From an uncultured Flavobacteriaceae bacterium (GTDB taxonomy: Bacteria > Bacteroidota > Bacteroidia > Flavobacteriales > Flavobacteriaceae): a stretch of 64,000 nt of DNA. The translations under genes were made by a program, and so were the position numbers. Below, piece by piece: positions 36,303 through 45,820 of the stretch. The notes below the pieces were generated by a model. The model saw only the letters and a program-made list of their open reading frames with translations, was not told the DNA's origin and ran no database searches. The stretch is from contig CANLCJ010000001.1 of the NCBI GenBank assembly GCA_947489085.1, forward strand, positions 1-64,000, written 5' to 3'. Position 1 is the first letter of the stretch. Every line of letters begins with the position of its first letter.

Positions 36303-36599
36303 ATGGGAGAAGGAATTGGTAGTTTGTTGCCATTTGTATTAATGTTTGTAGTGGTTTACTTTTTTATGATAGCACCACAAATGAAGCGTGCAAAGAAAGA
36401 AAAACAATTTGCAGCAGATTTAAAACGTGGTGATAGAGTTGTAACCAAGAGTGGGCTACATGGAAAAGTCTTAGAGTTTAACACTAAAGATAACTCTTGT
36501 ATTATTGAAACATTAGCTGGTAAATTAAAGTTTGACCGTAGTGCAATTTCTATGGAAATGAGTACCAAACTTAATGCACCTGTTACTGCTAAAAAATAG
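36303..36599 (+). CDS. yajC: preprotein translocase subunit YajC
   Basis: Protein of 98 residues: one transmembrane helix (LLPFVLMFVVVYFFMIAPQMKRAKKEK start of the family motif, split here), then a small soluble domain with GDRVVTKSGLHGKV and the late IETLAGKLKFDRSAI. It is an accessory of SecDF-YajC in the inner membrane. Second gene after the DUF1573 lipoprotein. Confidence 0.94.
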   Translation: MGEGIGSLLPFVLMFVVVYFFMIAPQMKRAKKEKQFAADLKRGDRVVTKSGLHGKVLEFNTKDNSCIIETLAGKLKFDRSAISMEMSTKLNAPVTAKK

Positions 36600-36617
36600 C
36601 AGCACTATTAAATATAT

Positions 36618-36651
36618 AAAAAAGCATTCCTCTTTTAAGGAATGCTTTTTT
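36618..36651 (+). terminator. terminator of the DUF1573-yajC unit
   Basis: AAAGCATTCCT / AGGAATGCTTT stem followed by a T-run. Confidence 0.88.
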
Positions 36652-36753
36652 GTTTTATAACGGTAATTGTTTTTTTAATAAAGACTATTGTTTTAACCAC
36701 AACAAAAAAATGCAATAAAGTTCTAATCCAGAACCAGATTTAAGCCATAACCT

Positions 36754-37527
36754 CTATTTGCTTTTTTTGCTACCCCGCGCTTTTTTCTCAATGTTTTTAA
36801 TGTAGATGTGCTTGTATCTGTTGTTATTTGGCGCGCTGCGTTCTTCTATATCAAACTTACCTGTAGCCTTAATAAGTGGTGTGAGTTTTTGGAAACCGTA
36901 ATTTCTGGAATCAAAATTAGGACGTTTCTTTTGTATCAAGCTGCCAACATCTCCTAAAAAAGCCCAGCCATCTTCATCAGAAAGATCGGAAATTGAAGAA
37001 CGTATTAAATGGATCTCCTTGTTTGTAATAAGGTCTACAGAAGACTTGCGCTCCTCCTTATCGTCTTCAGCATCGTTTTCATCTTTATCGGAAGCGTTAT
37101 TTTTAAGAATTTCAATATAAATAAATTTATCGCAAGCCACTATAAAAGGGTTAGGCGTTTTGCGTTCGCCAATACCAATTACTTGCATTCGCGCTTCTCT
37201 AAGTCGAGTAGCCAAACGCGTAAAATCGCTATCGCTGGAAACCAAGCAAAAACCATCGACCTTACCAGAATATAAAATATCCATAGCATCGATAATCATA
37301 GCAGAATCTGTAGCGTTTTTACCTGTGGTATACGCATATTGCTGTATGGGCGTAATAGCGTTTTCTAATAGCACATTTTTCCATTTATTTAAATGGGGTT
37401 TAGTCCAATCTCCATAAATACGTTTAATGCTGGGGTTACCATACTTGGCAATTTCCTCCATCATTTCCTTGATATGGGCTGCCGGAATATTGTCCCCATC
37501 TATTAATACTGCTAAGTTTATGTTCAT
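36754..37527 (-). CDS. NYN-domain ribonuclease-like protein with OST-HTH/LOTUS domain
   Basis: Protein of 257 residues. The N-terminal NYN (PIN-like) domain has the acidic active-site pattern: LIDGDNI (Asp9, Asp11), NATDSAMIIDAMDIL and LVSSDSDF. An acidic, low-complexity linker follows (DEDDKEE type). The C-terminal OST-HTH/LOTUS RNA-binding domain starts near residue 175 (DGWAFLGDVGSLIQKK, then GFQKLTPLIKA). This is the LabA/DUF88-type arrangement and probably an RNA-processing nuclease in the cytosol. A -7 box lies at 37577. Confidence 0.85.
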   Translation of the reverse strand: MNINLAVLIDGDNIPAAHIKEMMEEIAKYGNPSIKRIYGDWTKPHLNKWKNVLLENAITPIQQYAYTTGKNATDSAMIIDAMDILYSGKVDGFCLVSSDSDFTRLATRLREARMQVIGIGERKTPNPFIVACDKFIYIEILKNNASDKDENDAEDDKEERKSSVDLITNKEIHLIRSSISDLSDEDGWAFLGDVGSLIQKKRPNFDSRNYGFQKLTPLIKATGKFDIEERSAPNNNRYKHIYIKNIEKKARGSKKSK

Positions 37528-37576
37528 AATATAAGTTTGATGTAGGCACTAATGTAGTGTTAAGTAGTACCAGAAC

Positions 37577-37584
37577 CAAAATTA
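37577..37584 (-). promoter_or_regulatory. -7 box of the NYN-LOTUS gene
   Basis: TAATTTTG on the minus strand, 50 bases before the start codon; a consensus match without a checked -33 element. Confidence 0.45.
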
Positions 37585-37682
37585 TATGTCTTGGCGCTCA
37601 TAAAATAACCAAAATAGCATTTGCAATTTAACCTTGTATTTAGAACACAGCACATTTACAACAGATAAGTATTTGTAGATTG

Positions 37683-38861
37683 TTACTCTTTATCTTCTAT
37701 TCTATTATCATCAAACGCAGAGGGCAGTAGTTTGGGAATAAACTTTATTACAATAGGTAGTAAAAGCGCGCCGCCTGGTAATAAAAAAATAGCAAGACTA
37801 GGTATAGATTTAAATATATCCAGTAATTGCTCTTGTACCTTCTTTTGCTCCACAACTGTTAAATCTCTAACAGTAGATTGTGTTAGTAATACCATAAGCT
37901 CTTTACTGCCTAGAAGTTCTTCATACAAACGTTTGCTGTTCCTGGTAATAAGCTTATACACAATTTTACTCGAATTGGAATAAAATATTTTAACCACATT
38001 TTTAGAGCTAAACAGCGCAATCGTATTTTTATGCAGTTTGTAAAAATCGTTTACATGTGTTATGGCGTTGTTTAATGCAGACAAAGAAATCTTTAAATCG
38101 TGAGCCAATTGTAATAAAAAATGCTGTTCGTTGGTTTCAATAAGCTCATCATTCCATATTGCCATACACGCCAAATCTAAAATATATATTTTTTCTTGGG
38201 CAGTGTTTATAAACGTTAAAGCCGTTTTATAATCTACGTGAGTCTGATTTTCATAACGCAAAGACGATTCAAAAAGCGTAATAAGGCTTTCGTCGTATTC
38301 CGTTTTATGTTCTTTAGAGGTAATAACATTTAATGAAATGGCAGTAACACTAGCTTCTATGCGTTTTATATATGTTAAAGAAAAGTTGTTCGCTTTTAAA
38401 AAAGCGCTGTACGCCAATACATCTATGTAGAGTAAGCCGTTAATTAAAAAATAATTAAAGTGTTTGGTAATAACGTTATCATCAATCTGCGAGCGTTTAT
38501 GAATAATGTTTTCTAAATGTTCTTCTGCCGAGGTGCTACCAATCAATTCTTTAAAAAACGATAATTTATAAGCCCCAATTTCCTGATAAAAAGCAATAAT
38601 ACTTTCTGTAAAATCGGTTTTAGTATTTTGTTTGTGGTGTATAAAACGAAAAGCCAAGTATAGGTTTACTTTACAGAACTCTTCTTCAGTAAGTTTTAAA
38701 TCTGTAAATAAGCCGTAAACAATATTAAGATTTGTGCCATAAACAAACCCACAAGAACGCAGTTCATTATAAAAAGCGGTATTTGTTTCTTCAAGAAAAT
38801 GCGATTTATCTTTAAGTAAAGCATTAAGTTTTTTTATCCAACCAGAGGCAGAGGGGTTCAT
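37683..38861 (-). CDS. LETM1-related protein
   Basis: Protein of 392 residues. It starts MNPSASGWIKKLNALLKD, has a long mostly helical body and ends in a segment resembling the LETM1 membrane-proximal region (SIPSLAIFLLPGGALLLPIVIKFIPKLLPSAF, here shown in outline). Homologues in Flavobacteriaceae are annotated 'LETM1-related biofilm-associated protein' as far as I recall. The PGG-LLP motif is the best evidence. It is probably membrane-anchored by that C-terminal hydrophobic stretch. Function not established. Confidence 0.7.
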   Translation of the reverse strand: MNPSASGWIKKLNALLKDKSHFLEETNTAFYNELRSCGFVYGTNLNIVYGLFTDLKLTEEEFCKVNLYLAFRFIHHKQNTKTDFTESIIAFYQEIGAYKLSFFKELIGSTSAEEHLENIIHKRSQIDDNVITKHFNYFLINGLLYIDVLAYSAFLKANNFSLTYIKRIEASVTAISLNVITSKEHKTEYDESLITLFESSLRYENQTHVDYKTALTFINTAQEKIYILDLACMAIWNDELIETNEQHFLLQLAHDLKISLSALNNAITHVNDFYKLHKNTIALFSSKNVVKIFYSNSSKIVYKLITRNSKRLYEELLGSKELMVLLTQSTVRDLTVVEQKKVQEQLLDIFKSIPSLAIFLLPGGALLLPIVIKFIPKLLPSAFDDNRIEDKE

Positions 38862-39013
38862 TAGCAGTAAATTAATGGTAAAGTAAAAATAAGCTTTTTA
38901 GGGCGATTATATAATTATTTTCATGTTAACATAATTTTAACAAAACCACTAAAACCACTTTTCCGTAAGTATGTTTGAGAGCGAAAAATTAACATATAAA
39001 AAATCTCAAGTAC

Positions 39014-39667
39014 ATGAAAAATTTAAAAACAATTTTAGGAGTTGGAGTGCTAGCAGTGGCAAGTTACTTTACAATTGCAGCAGATCATATCGATGCACCA
39101 GCAGTTAGCGGTGGTGTAAGCGATATTACTGACTTTTATGCGTTTCAAGGCGAAAACACAGATAACCTGGTTTTTGTAGCAAACTTACAAGGCTTAATAA
39201 GTCCATCGGAAACGGCAGCAGCGCGTTTTAGCGAAAACACATTAGTAGAGTTTAATATCGATACTGATGGAGATAATGTAGAAGATTTGGTAATACAAGC
39301 TATACCAAGAGATGGTAACATGCACTTTTTTGGACCTGTGGCACCAAGCCAAACAGGTTTAAATAGTACCATTGCAACTACAGCTGCAACTACTGGCATT
39401 GTAGAAATATCTCAATACCAAGAAACACCAGTTTTTGCGAGCAACACAGCAGGGATGCAATTTTTTGCAGGCCCTAGAGACGATCCGTTTTTTATGGACT
39501 TTGCTCAATACACAGCTATTATAGCAGGAGATGCTGCTGGTTTTAATACGCCAGGTGCAGATACTTTTGCAGGAACAAATGTACTATCTATAGTTGTAGA
39601 AGTACCAAAAGCGCTTATAGGTGGTTCTGGAACTATCAATACTTGGGTAGAAACAAAAACAAAATAA
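39014..39667 (+). CDS. DUF4331 family secreted protein
   Basis: Protein of 217 residues with signal peptide MKNLKTILGVGVLAVASYFTIAA, directly followed by the DUF4331 start DHIDAPAVSGGVSDITDFYAF. Later family motifs are FAGPRDDPFF and NVLSIVVEVPKALIG. The domain is probably a beta-sandwich periplasmic protein of unknown function. A second DUF4331-like protein follows after 31 bases, then a TPR lipoprotein. The three form one operon, a layout recurrent in Flavobacteriaceae. Confidence 0.87.
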   Translation: MKNLKTILGVGVLAVASYFTIAADHIDAPAVSGGVSDITDFYAFQGENTDNLVFVANLQGLISPSETAAARFSENTLVEFNIDTDGDNVEDLVIQAIPRDGNMHFFGPVAPSQTGLNSTIATTAATTGIVEISQYQETPVFASNTAGMQFFAGPRDDPFFMDFAQYTAIIAGDAAGFNTPGADTFAGTNVLSIVVEVPKALIGGSGTINTWVETKTK

Positions 39668-39698
39668 TACAACACAATCCTTATTAGAATAATATATT

Positions 39699-40256
39699 AT
39701 GAAAATTTTAAAAATAGTTACACTATCCCTTGTATTAGCAACGACAGCATTTAACTGCTCTAGCGACGACGATAATAACGAAGAAACGCCTAACGGTCCA
39801 GATTTTTCAGGAACTTTTGTACAGGCAGACCAAATGGGAAGACCTGCTGTAAATACAGTTTTTGTGTCTCCGGCAAGTAAAGATGCCTTTAACGTTACAA
39901 TACCTTCAGAACAAAATGCAGCTTTTCAAAGCATGTTCGAAACCAATTTAACAAATTTAAGCCCTGCCTTTTCTGCCCCAGAAGATGAAAATGCTTTAGG
40001 CCTTACAGCTAATGCGTTTACAGGTTTATTAGCAACAGATGTACTTAACGTATCCTTAGATGGTACAACAACTTTTTTCGATGGTACAAATGTATTAACA
40101 GGTCGTGCTTTAGCAGACGATGTAATTACAGTAGAGTTGTTATTAATTTTTGGAGGCGAAGATTTTTCTGAAAACCCAACACTATCTAACGATAATGTTG
40201 ATGAAAATGATAGACCTTTTTTAAACCAATTCCCTTACTTGGCAAGTCCATGGTAA
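39699..40256 (+). CDS. DUF4331 family lipoprotein
   Basis: Protein of 185 residues. The lipobox is TAFNC (Cys20), followed by an acidic SSDDDNNEE linker. The body matches the second half of DUF4331 proteins (QMGRPAVNTVFV; LTGRALADDVITVELLLIFGG; FLNQFPYLASPW at the end). With the preceding gene it seems to supply the two halves of a larger DUF4331 unit as separate proteins. Surface- or periplasm-exposed; function unknown. Confidence 0.84.
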   Translation: MKILKIVTLSLVLATTAFNCSSDDDNNEETPNGPDFSGTFVQADQMGRPAVNTVFVSPASKDAFNVTIPSEQNAAFQSMFETNLTNLSPAFSAPEDENALGLTANAFTGLLATDVLNVSLDGTTTFFDGTNVLTGRALADDVITVELLLIFGGEDFSENPTLSNDNVDENDRPFLNQFPYLASPW

Positions 40257-40325
40257 GCTAAAGTACTGAGTGTGTACCCCCCAATGCACACTCAGTTATT
40301 TTTACACTAGCAAAAACAAAACAAA

Positions 40326-41630
40326 ATGAAACACATTACATACATTACACTAGCCCTTTTTACGTTGGTATTTAGTTGTGCAAAAGAAGAACAACACCAA
40401 GGTAAAGTAACACATATTGAAGATTACAACACATATTTACAATACCAAACAAATACGTTTACATATACAGCACAAGACGATTTTAGATTTTGGGAAACGA
40501 AATTAGAAAAAACGCCAAATCAATATCCATACCTAGTAAAAGCCGCAGCGGCACAATCTAAGTTGTTTGCACAAACAGGAGACATTAATCACTTGGCTAA
40601 AGCAGAGCAATTATTAGTAAAGGCAAACGAAGCTACACGTTATAACAATTCAGGATATTTGCGTGCATTGTCTAGAAACTACATTTCGCAACATAAATTT
40701 AAACAAGCTTTAGCACTTTTAAAAATAGCAGAAAAGCATGGAGACCGTTTAAAAAACACTCAATTTATGCTATTCGATGTACATTTAGAATTGGGAAATA
40801 CTACCGAAGCTAAAAGGTATTTAGATGTTGTTGAAAATTATAAAGATTTTAATTTCTTATTGCGATTATCAAAATGGAACGACCATGAAGGCAATTTAGA
40901 AAAAGCCATTTTATATCTGGAAAAAGCAACAGAAATAGCAGAAGCAACAAAGCAAACAGGTTTAATGCAATGGGCGTACACAAATATTGCAGATTACTAC
41001 GGCCATGCAGGGCTTATTAAAGCGTCTTATAATAGCTATTTAAAAGCATTAGAAATAGATCCCAATAATGCGTATGCAAAAAAAGGTATTGCATGGATTG
41101 TTTATTCTCACGAGAAAAATCCAGATGAGGCATTACGCATATTAAATACAATAACTCAAACATACAAAGCTCCAGATTACCATTTGCTAAAGGCTGAAAT
41201 AGCAGAGTTTAAAGGCGATGTAAACCTTAAAAACAAGGAAATAGAAAATTATACATTGGCTACTACTAACGCACTTTATGGCGATATGTACAATACATAT
41301 AATGCACTTTTGTATGCTGAAACTAAAGACGAAGACCAAACAAGATTAGCTGTAGCACTTGCAGAAAAAGAAGTTAGTAATAGACCAACAGCGCAATCTT
41401 ACGATTTATTAGCATGGACGCACTTTAATTCTGGACGTGTTGAAAAAGCTTTAAGACTTGTTGAAAATCATGTTTTAGGGCATACTTCCGAGCCAGAAGT
41501 ACTATACCATGTGGCAGAAATTTACAAAGCAAATGGAAAGCTTAAAGATGCAAATGCATTAAAAGAAGAATTAAAGCAAAGTGCGTTCGAATTAGGCCCA
41601 CTTATGGCAAAAAATATAGAAAATATTTAA
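40326..41630 (+). CDS. TPR-repeat lipoprotein
   Basis: Protein of 434 residues. The lipobox is LVFSC (Cys18). At least six TPR-like helical pairs are visible, for example QWAYTNIADYYGHAGLIKASYNSYLKALEIDPNNAYAKKG in outline. It is the last gene of the DUF4331 operon, 70 bases after the previous stop. It probably acts as a scaffold for the two DUF4331 proteins; that is inferred from gene order only. Confidence 0.83.
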   Translation: MKHITYITLALFTLVFSCAKEEQHQGKVTHIEDYNTYLQYQTNTFTYTAQDDFRFWETKLEKTPNQYPYLVKAAAAQSKLFAQTGDINHLAKAEQLLVKANEATRYNNSGYLRALSRNYISQHKFKQALALLKIAEKHGDRLKNTQFMLFDVHLELGNTTEAKRYLDVVENYKDFNFLLRLSKWNDHEGNLEKAILYLEKATEIAEATKQTGLMQWAYTNIADYYGHAGLIKASYNSYLKALEIDPNNAYAKKGIAWIVYSHEKNPDEALRILNTITQTYKAPDYHLLKAEIAEFKGDVNLKNKEIENYTLATTNALYGDMYNTYNALLYAETKDEDQTRLAVALAEKEVSNRPTAQSYDLLAWTHFNSGRVEKALRLVENHVLGHTSEPEVLYHVAEIYKANGKLKDANALKEELKQSAFELGPLMAKNIENI

Positions 41631-41706
41631 ATTAAATAGTGAAAGAAAAAATGAAAGACATTTGTTAGTGTATGTATTAATTTTTTAGTTTTTGTTAGTT
41701 GGAAGG

Positions 41707-41738
41707 CCCTTGGTTATCGTATGATAATTGGGGGTTTT
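41707..41738 (+). terminator. terminator of the DUF4331-TPR operon
   Basis: CCCTTGGTTATC / GATAATTGGGGG stem (with G-T pairs), GTAT loop, followed by a T-run. Confidence 0.75.
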
Positions 41739-41794
41739 CTTGTTAAAGCCCATTAAAGTTAAGGTTTTAAGAAAAACGAATATGATCTATTAAA

Positions 41795-41831
41795 GAACGT
41801 GCAACTTTTTTAAAACCAAGGCTGCACGTTC
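41795..41831 (-). terminator. possible terminator of the GH5/beta-helix gene
   Basis: GAACGTGCA / TGCACGTTC inverted repeat with a long loop, 27 bases after the stop on the minus strand. The T-run is weak. Confidence 0.4.
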
Positions 41832-41857
41832 AAAATAAAATAGCAATCTAAACGGAT

Positions 41858-44143
41858 TTATTGTTTAGAAACTAATAATGCTTTTTGAAATGTTTTTCCA
41901 CGAATAGAAACAATATAAACTCCTGCTTTTAAATAAGAAATATCTAGGGTAGTACGCTTGGTAACCCCAACAGCATAATCGCGTATTACTTTACCTTGCA
42001 AATCTACAAGGCTAACATTTAAATCCTGCAAAGGCAGATTACTTAAAGTTAAATCTCCAGAATCTACAGGATTAGGGAAAATTGTAATATCGGTCACCAG
42101 ATCGGCATTACTTGTCGCACTTAAAATAGCGCAAGGTTCTATATTCCAATCAGGACAAGAGAGCACCATAGCGCTTAAAGAAAAATTAGAGATAGGATCT
42201 ATTGTATTTGGAACACGCTCGTTATTCCAAAAATGAATTTCCGATGGGCTTCCACCTTTGGCACGCATGGAAGGAATATTTTCTCCTCTACTACCTAAGT
42301 TAAAAGTATTGTTAAATACAGCGTTTCTAAACCCTGTTTTATAATCTGTTTTTCGATCTTGAAAATCTATAGCAGCATTAATTACTGTAGAACCGTCTAA
42401 GTTAAAAGTATTGTTATATACAAATGTATAAACACCCTTTAGATCTATAAAAGCATCGGCACTATTATCTCCTGTAATCCCTCTGGCCGAGAATGTGCAG
42501 CCTCTAATAATAGTATTTGTTGTACCTTCTTTAACATCTACACCTTCGGCAGTTATGTTAGGCCCAACAATGCAATTTTCTAAAGTATTAAAATCGCAAT
42601 CGGGGTTATAGGTTACATTGTGTTGCGACTTGTCTGAACCTACATAAAGCCCTTCTCCAAATCCAGGTTTTGTAACACCAGTATTAGAAACGTTACAGCC
42701 TGTAACAAGGTTGTGGCTAGACCCATCTCTTAAATGAATGCCTTCTTCGCCTATATCTCTAACAGTTATATTTTCTATGCGACCGTAGTTGGCATTATCG
42801 AAAACTAAGCCTTTAGAGCCATCCTCTAAAATAAGGTCTTTTACGTGCCAATAATCACCAAGGATTCGCATAACATAACCATCGTAACTGCCTTCGGGCG
42901 CTTTTAGAATAGGAGGGTTGGCGGGGTCTTCGGCACGTATTGTAATAGGGTTGGCCTCGTTGCCATCTCTATCGGAAAAAAAGCGAGAAGGCCTACCGTT
43001 GGTATTATCTTTTTCTAAAGCAATATAAGTTCCAGGTGCAATTACAATTTCGTCGCCAGGGGCAGCGTTGCGCATGGCATTTAAAATACAAGCCACAGAA
43101 TCGCAGTTAAGATCATCGTTATTGTCATCATCATCGTCGTCATCGTCATCGTTTGTTTCATCTGGCCCCCAATTTTGTATAATGGATTTAACATAAGCTC
43201 CAGAAGCTGTTAAATTATCGTTGCGTAAACCATTTAAGCCTCTCCCGTTTATCACAATAGAAGAGGTTTCGTTTTTATCGCTAACAGCCCAGTTGGCATG
43301 GCTAATTTTATTGTCTTGTAAAAACTGCATCCATCGGTCGGTTTCTGCTCTATCCATAGTGCCGTTACCACTAAAATCTACCGTACCCCATTCTGTTGCA
43401 AAAAGTGCTATTCCATTATTTAAAGCAGTTTGCGCTTTGTTTCTAAGTGCTTGTTTGTGGGAAGCAGCGTAAAAATGTATTGTATACGCAGTATTGGCAT
43501 CGTCAATAGGGTCTTGAGATGCAACATCTACATCCTGAGACCAAGTGGGCGATCCTACAATAATTAAATTATCTGGATCTTTGGCACGTATTGCAGCAAT
43601 TACCGTATTGGCATAAGTTTTAACCTCTTGCCAAGACTGGCGGATGGGTTCGTTATAGATTTCGTAGATAACATTATCGAATGTGCCATAAGTTTCTGCC
43701 ATATCTTCGAAAAAAGTAATCGCTTCTTCTAGATGAGCTTCAGCCTCATGGGTATGCCAATCTATAATTACATAAATGCCATTGGCTATAGCAGCATCTA
43801 TTACTTTTTTAATTTTTCTGGTTTGGGCTTCAGGGCTATCCACATAGCCTGTGCCACCATCCCAATCTTCTTTAACCCCCATGGCAATTCGTATTATCGA
43901 AGTGTTCCAGTTGTTGGTTAAATGTGCAACAGTTTCTGCATTGTAAAAATCGGAGGTATCTCCCGCAGTACTCCAAAAAAGACTGTTTCCAGCAAGGCTA
44001 ACAGCCGTATTTGTTTTATCTACAATTGTATTGCCTTGTACCTGTAAACGGCCATGTTTAGAAACAACAGATTGCGCGCCAAGCGTAAAAAAGTTAGCAA
44101 TAAAAACAGCAAAAACGAAAAAGAGTAATTGTTTAAAAGTCAT
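41858..44143 (-). CDS. GH5 endoglucanase fused to a parallel beta-helix domain, T9SS-secreted
   Basis: Protein of 761 residues. Signal peptide (1-23), then a GH5 catalytic domain (~28-330) of subfamily-2 type. The acid/base is Glu165 (IYEIYNEP) and the nucleophile is Glu251 (FATEWG). An Asp-rich linker follows (run of nine Asp near 340), encoded by a GAT/GAC tract. Then comes a right-handed beta-helix (~350-660; APGDEIVIAPGTY, IHLRDGS, NTIIRGCTFSA). The C-terminus is a T9SS type A sorting domain (IFPNPVDSGDL to LLVSKQ). It would be secreted or surface-anchored and act on beta-1,4-glucan. The helix could bind or cleave another polysaccharide. Confidence 0.86.
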   Translation of the reverse strand: MTFKQLLFFVFAVFIANFFTLGAQSVVSKHGRLQVQGNTIVDKTNTAVSLAGNSLFWSTAGDTSDFYNAETVAHLTNNWNTSIIRIAMGVKEDWDGGTGYVDSPEAQTRKIKKVIDAAIANGIYVIIDWHTHEAEAHLEEAITFFEDMAETYGTFDNVIYEIYNEPIRQSWQEVKTYANTVIAAIRAKDPDNLIIVGSPTWSQDVDVASQDPIDDANTAYTIHFYAASHKQALRNKAQTALNNGIALFATEWGTVDFSGNGTMDRAETDRWMQFLQDNKISHANWAVSDKNETSSIVINGRGLNGLRNDNLTASGAYVKSIIQNWGPDETNDDDDDDDDDNNDDLNCDSVACILNAMRNAAPGDEIVIAPGTYIALEKDNTNGRPSRFFSDRDGNEANPITIRAEDPANPPILKAPEGSYDGYVMRILGDYWHVKDLILEDGSKGLVFDNANYGRIENITVRDIGEEGIHLRDGSSHNLVTGCNVSNTGVTKPGFGEGLYVGSDKSQHNVTYNPDCDFNTLENCIVGPNITAEGVDVKEGTTNTIIRGCTFSARGITGDNSADAFIDLKGVYTFVYNNTFNLDGSTVINAAIDFQDRKTDYKTGFRNAVFNNTFNLGSRGENIPSMRAKGGSPSEIHFWNNERVPNTIDPISNFSLSAMVLSCPDWNIEPCAILSATSNADLVTDITIFPNPVDSGDLTLSNLPLQDLNVSLVDLQGKVIRDYAVGVTKRTTLDISYLKAGVYIVSIRGKTFQKALLVSKQ

Positions 44144-44615
44144 GGATAAGAATGATGAATTAATTTAAAGGGGAGAAATCCCTCGAAATTAAAGTTAGTT
44201 TATGTTTAGCGGGTTAAACTTTAGTTTGTTTGAAACTATATACGAGAAGAGATGAAATTTAGTTGTTTTACCAACTGTAAAAGTAGAGCAAACGGCCTTT
44301 AATTTAAAGTACAGAAAATTATTAGCATTGTAGAACCTCACTGTAAAGCAACTGTTTTACAATGCTGTTTTTAACCAGTTTCGTTATTTAAAATAGGCTG
44401 TAAGCACTACAGCTAATATTAGTAATTACAACACACTTTGATTATAAATTGTATAGAGTGCGCTTAATACAGTTAGATTAGCAGTATTTAAAACACAGAA
44501 TATAAACCTAAGTTTCAAGAGTGTACGCGTACTTGAAAAAATAACTTTTACACGGTTAAGGTTTGCAAAAGAGTAACCAACAGTTTTTATGCTGGTAATA
44601 GTAACGGTGTTAACA
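44144..44615. other. intergenic region, no gene seen
   Basis: About 470 bases between two GH5 genes on the minus strand. AT-rich, no ORF or clear regulatory motif recognised. Confidence 0.35.
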
Positions 44616-45656
44616 CTATTTAGCAGACCATTTTAGAATAATTTCTTTAATAAACTCTCCAGACGCAGTTAAATCGTTATTTAATAAGCCTGCTTTGCCT
44701 TTACCAACATTTATTATAGAGGAGGTTTCGTCTTTATCGTTAACAGCCCAGTTTACATGGCTTATATGGTTCTTTTTCAGAAATTTTAGCCATTTTTTAG
44801 TTTCTCCTTTGTTAATTGTACCGTTACCATCGGCATTCACAGCACCCCATTCTGTAACAAACAAAGCTTTATTATTATCTAAGGCAATTTGCGCTTTATT
44901 TCTTAAAATTTGCCCGTGAGATCCTGCGTAAAAATGCAAGGTGTAAGCTAAATTAGCATCTTCTATAGGGTTTCGAGCGGCTATATTTACATCTTGAGAC
45001 CATTGTGGTGTGCCTACAACAATTAAATTATCTGGATCCTTAGCGCGTATTGCAGCTATTACAGGAAGTGCATAGGCTTTTACTTCTCGCCAAGTTTGGT
45101 GTATAGGCTCATTATAAATTTCGTAAATAATATTGGCATTGCTGCCATACGTTTGTGCCATATCTGTAAAAAAAGTAATGGCTTCTTTTTGATAGTTTTC
45201 GGCATCGTGAGAATGCCAATCTATAATCACATAAATGCCATTGGCTATGGCGGCATCTACAATAGTTTTTATACGTTGCTTCTGGAAGTCGGGACTTTCT
45301 ATATAGCCTTTTCCGCTGTCCCATTGCTCTTTAACCCCCATGGAGGCTCTAATTATAGAGGTTTTCCAGTTTTTAGCAAGATGAGTTATCGTTTCAGCAT
45401 TATAAAAATTAGAAGCATTATGGGCAATACTCCAAAATAAACTGTTACCAGCAAAGCTAACTGGCTTATCGTTTTTATTTACAATAGTGTTGCCTTTAAC
45501 CTGTAATCTTCCGTTTTCGGTAACTACAGTTTGAGCGTATGTGTTTTGAATTACTAAGGCATTTAAAAAAAATAACACCGCAAGTAAAAGGTAAGACGGT
45601 TTTTTGAAGCTGAAAATAGAACGTGAAAAAAACATGTTTTTATTTGCAATATACAA
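44616..45656 (-). CDS. GH5 endoglucanase, single-domain paralogue
   Basis: Protein of 346 residues. It has a signal peptide (starting at Met1 or the better Met8, MFFSRSIFSF, ending near NTYAQ) and one GH5 domain. The catalytic residues are Glu183 (IYEIYNEP) and Glu269 (FVTEWG). The domain is closely similar to the GH5 parts of the flanking genes. It lacks the beta-helix and the T9SS domain, so it is probably released to the periplasm instead. Independent transcription is likely. Confidence 0.88.
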   Translation of the reverse strand: MYIANKNMFFSRSIFSFKKPSYLLLAVLFFLNALVIQNTYAQTVVTENGRLQVKGNTIVNKNDKPVSFAGNSLFWSIAHNASNFYNAETITHLAKNWKTSIIRASMGVKEQWDSGKGYIESPDFQKQRIKTIVDAAIANGIYVIIDWHSHDAENYQKEAITFFTDMAQTYGSNANIIYEIYNEPIHQTWREVKAYALPVIAAIRAKDPDNLIVVGTPQWSQDVNIAARNPIEDANLAYTLHFYAGSHGQILRNKAQIALDNNKALFVTEWGAVNADGNGTINKGETKKWLKFLKKNHISHVNWAVNDKDETSSIINVGKGKAGLLNNDLTASGEFIKEIILKWSAK

Positions 45657-45745
45657 AACTGTTGGATACTCGGCTCGCTATTTGTAAAATAGTAATGGCA
45701 AAATTATGTCGTATTTGTAGTATGTTTTAATATATTAAGTCGAAG

Positions 45746-45782
45746 AAAAACGCACTTGAATATACAATAATTCAAGTGCGTT
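45746..45782 (-). terminator. terminator of the large GH5/beta-helix gene
   Basis: Perfect AACGCACTTGAAT / ATTCAAGTGCGTT inverted repeat. On the minus strand it is followed by TTTTTC, 39 bases after the stop. Confidence 0.85.
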
Positions 45783-45820
45783 AGGTATTTTAAGTTTATA
45801 ATTTTAAAGGTTTTTGATCG

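Noticed and set aside
39014-40256. The two DUF4331 genes considered as one gene split by a mutation
   Set aside because: The second has its own lipoprotein signal and a 31-base gap; the two-gene form appears to be the normal arrangement.
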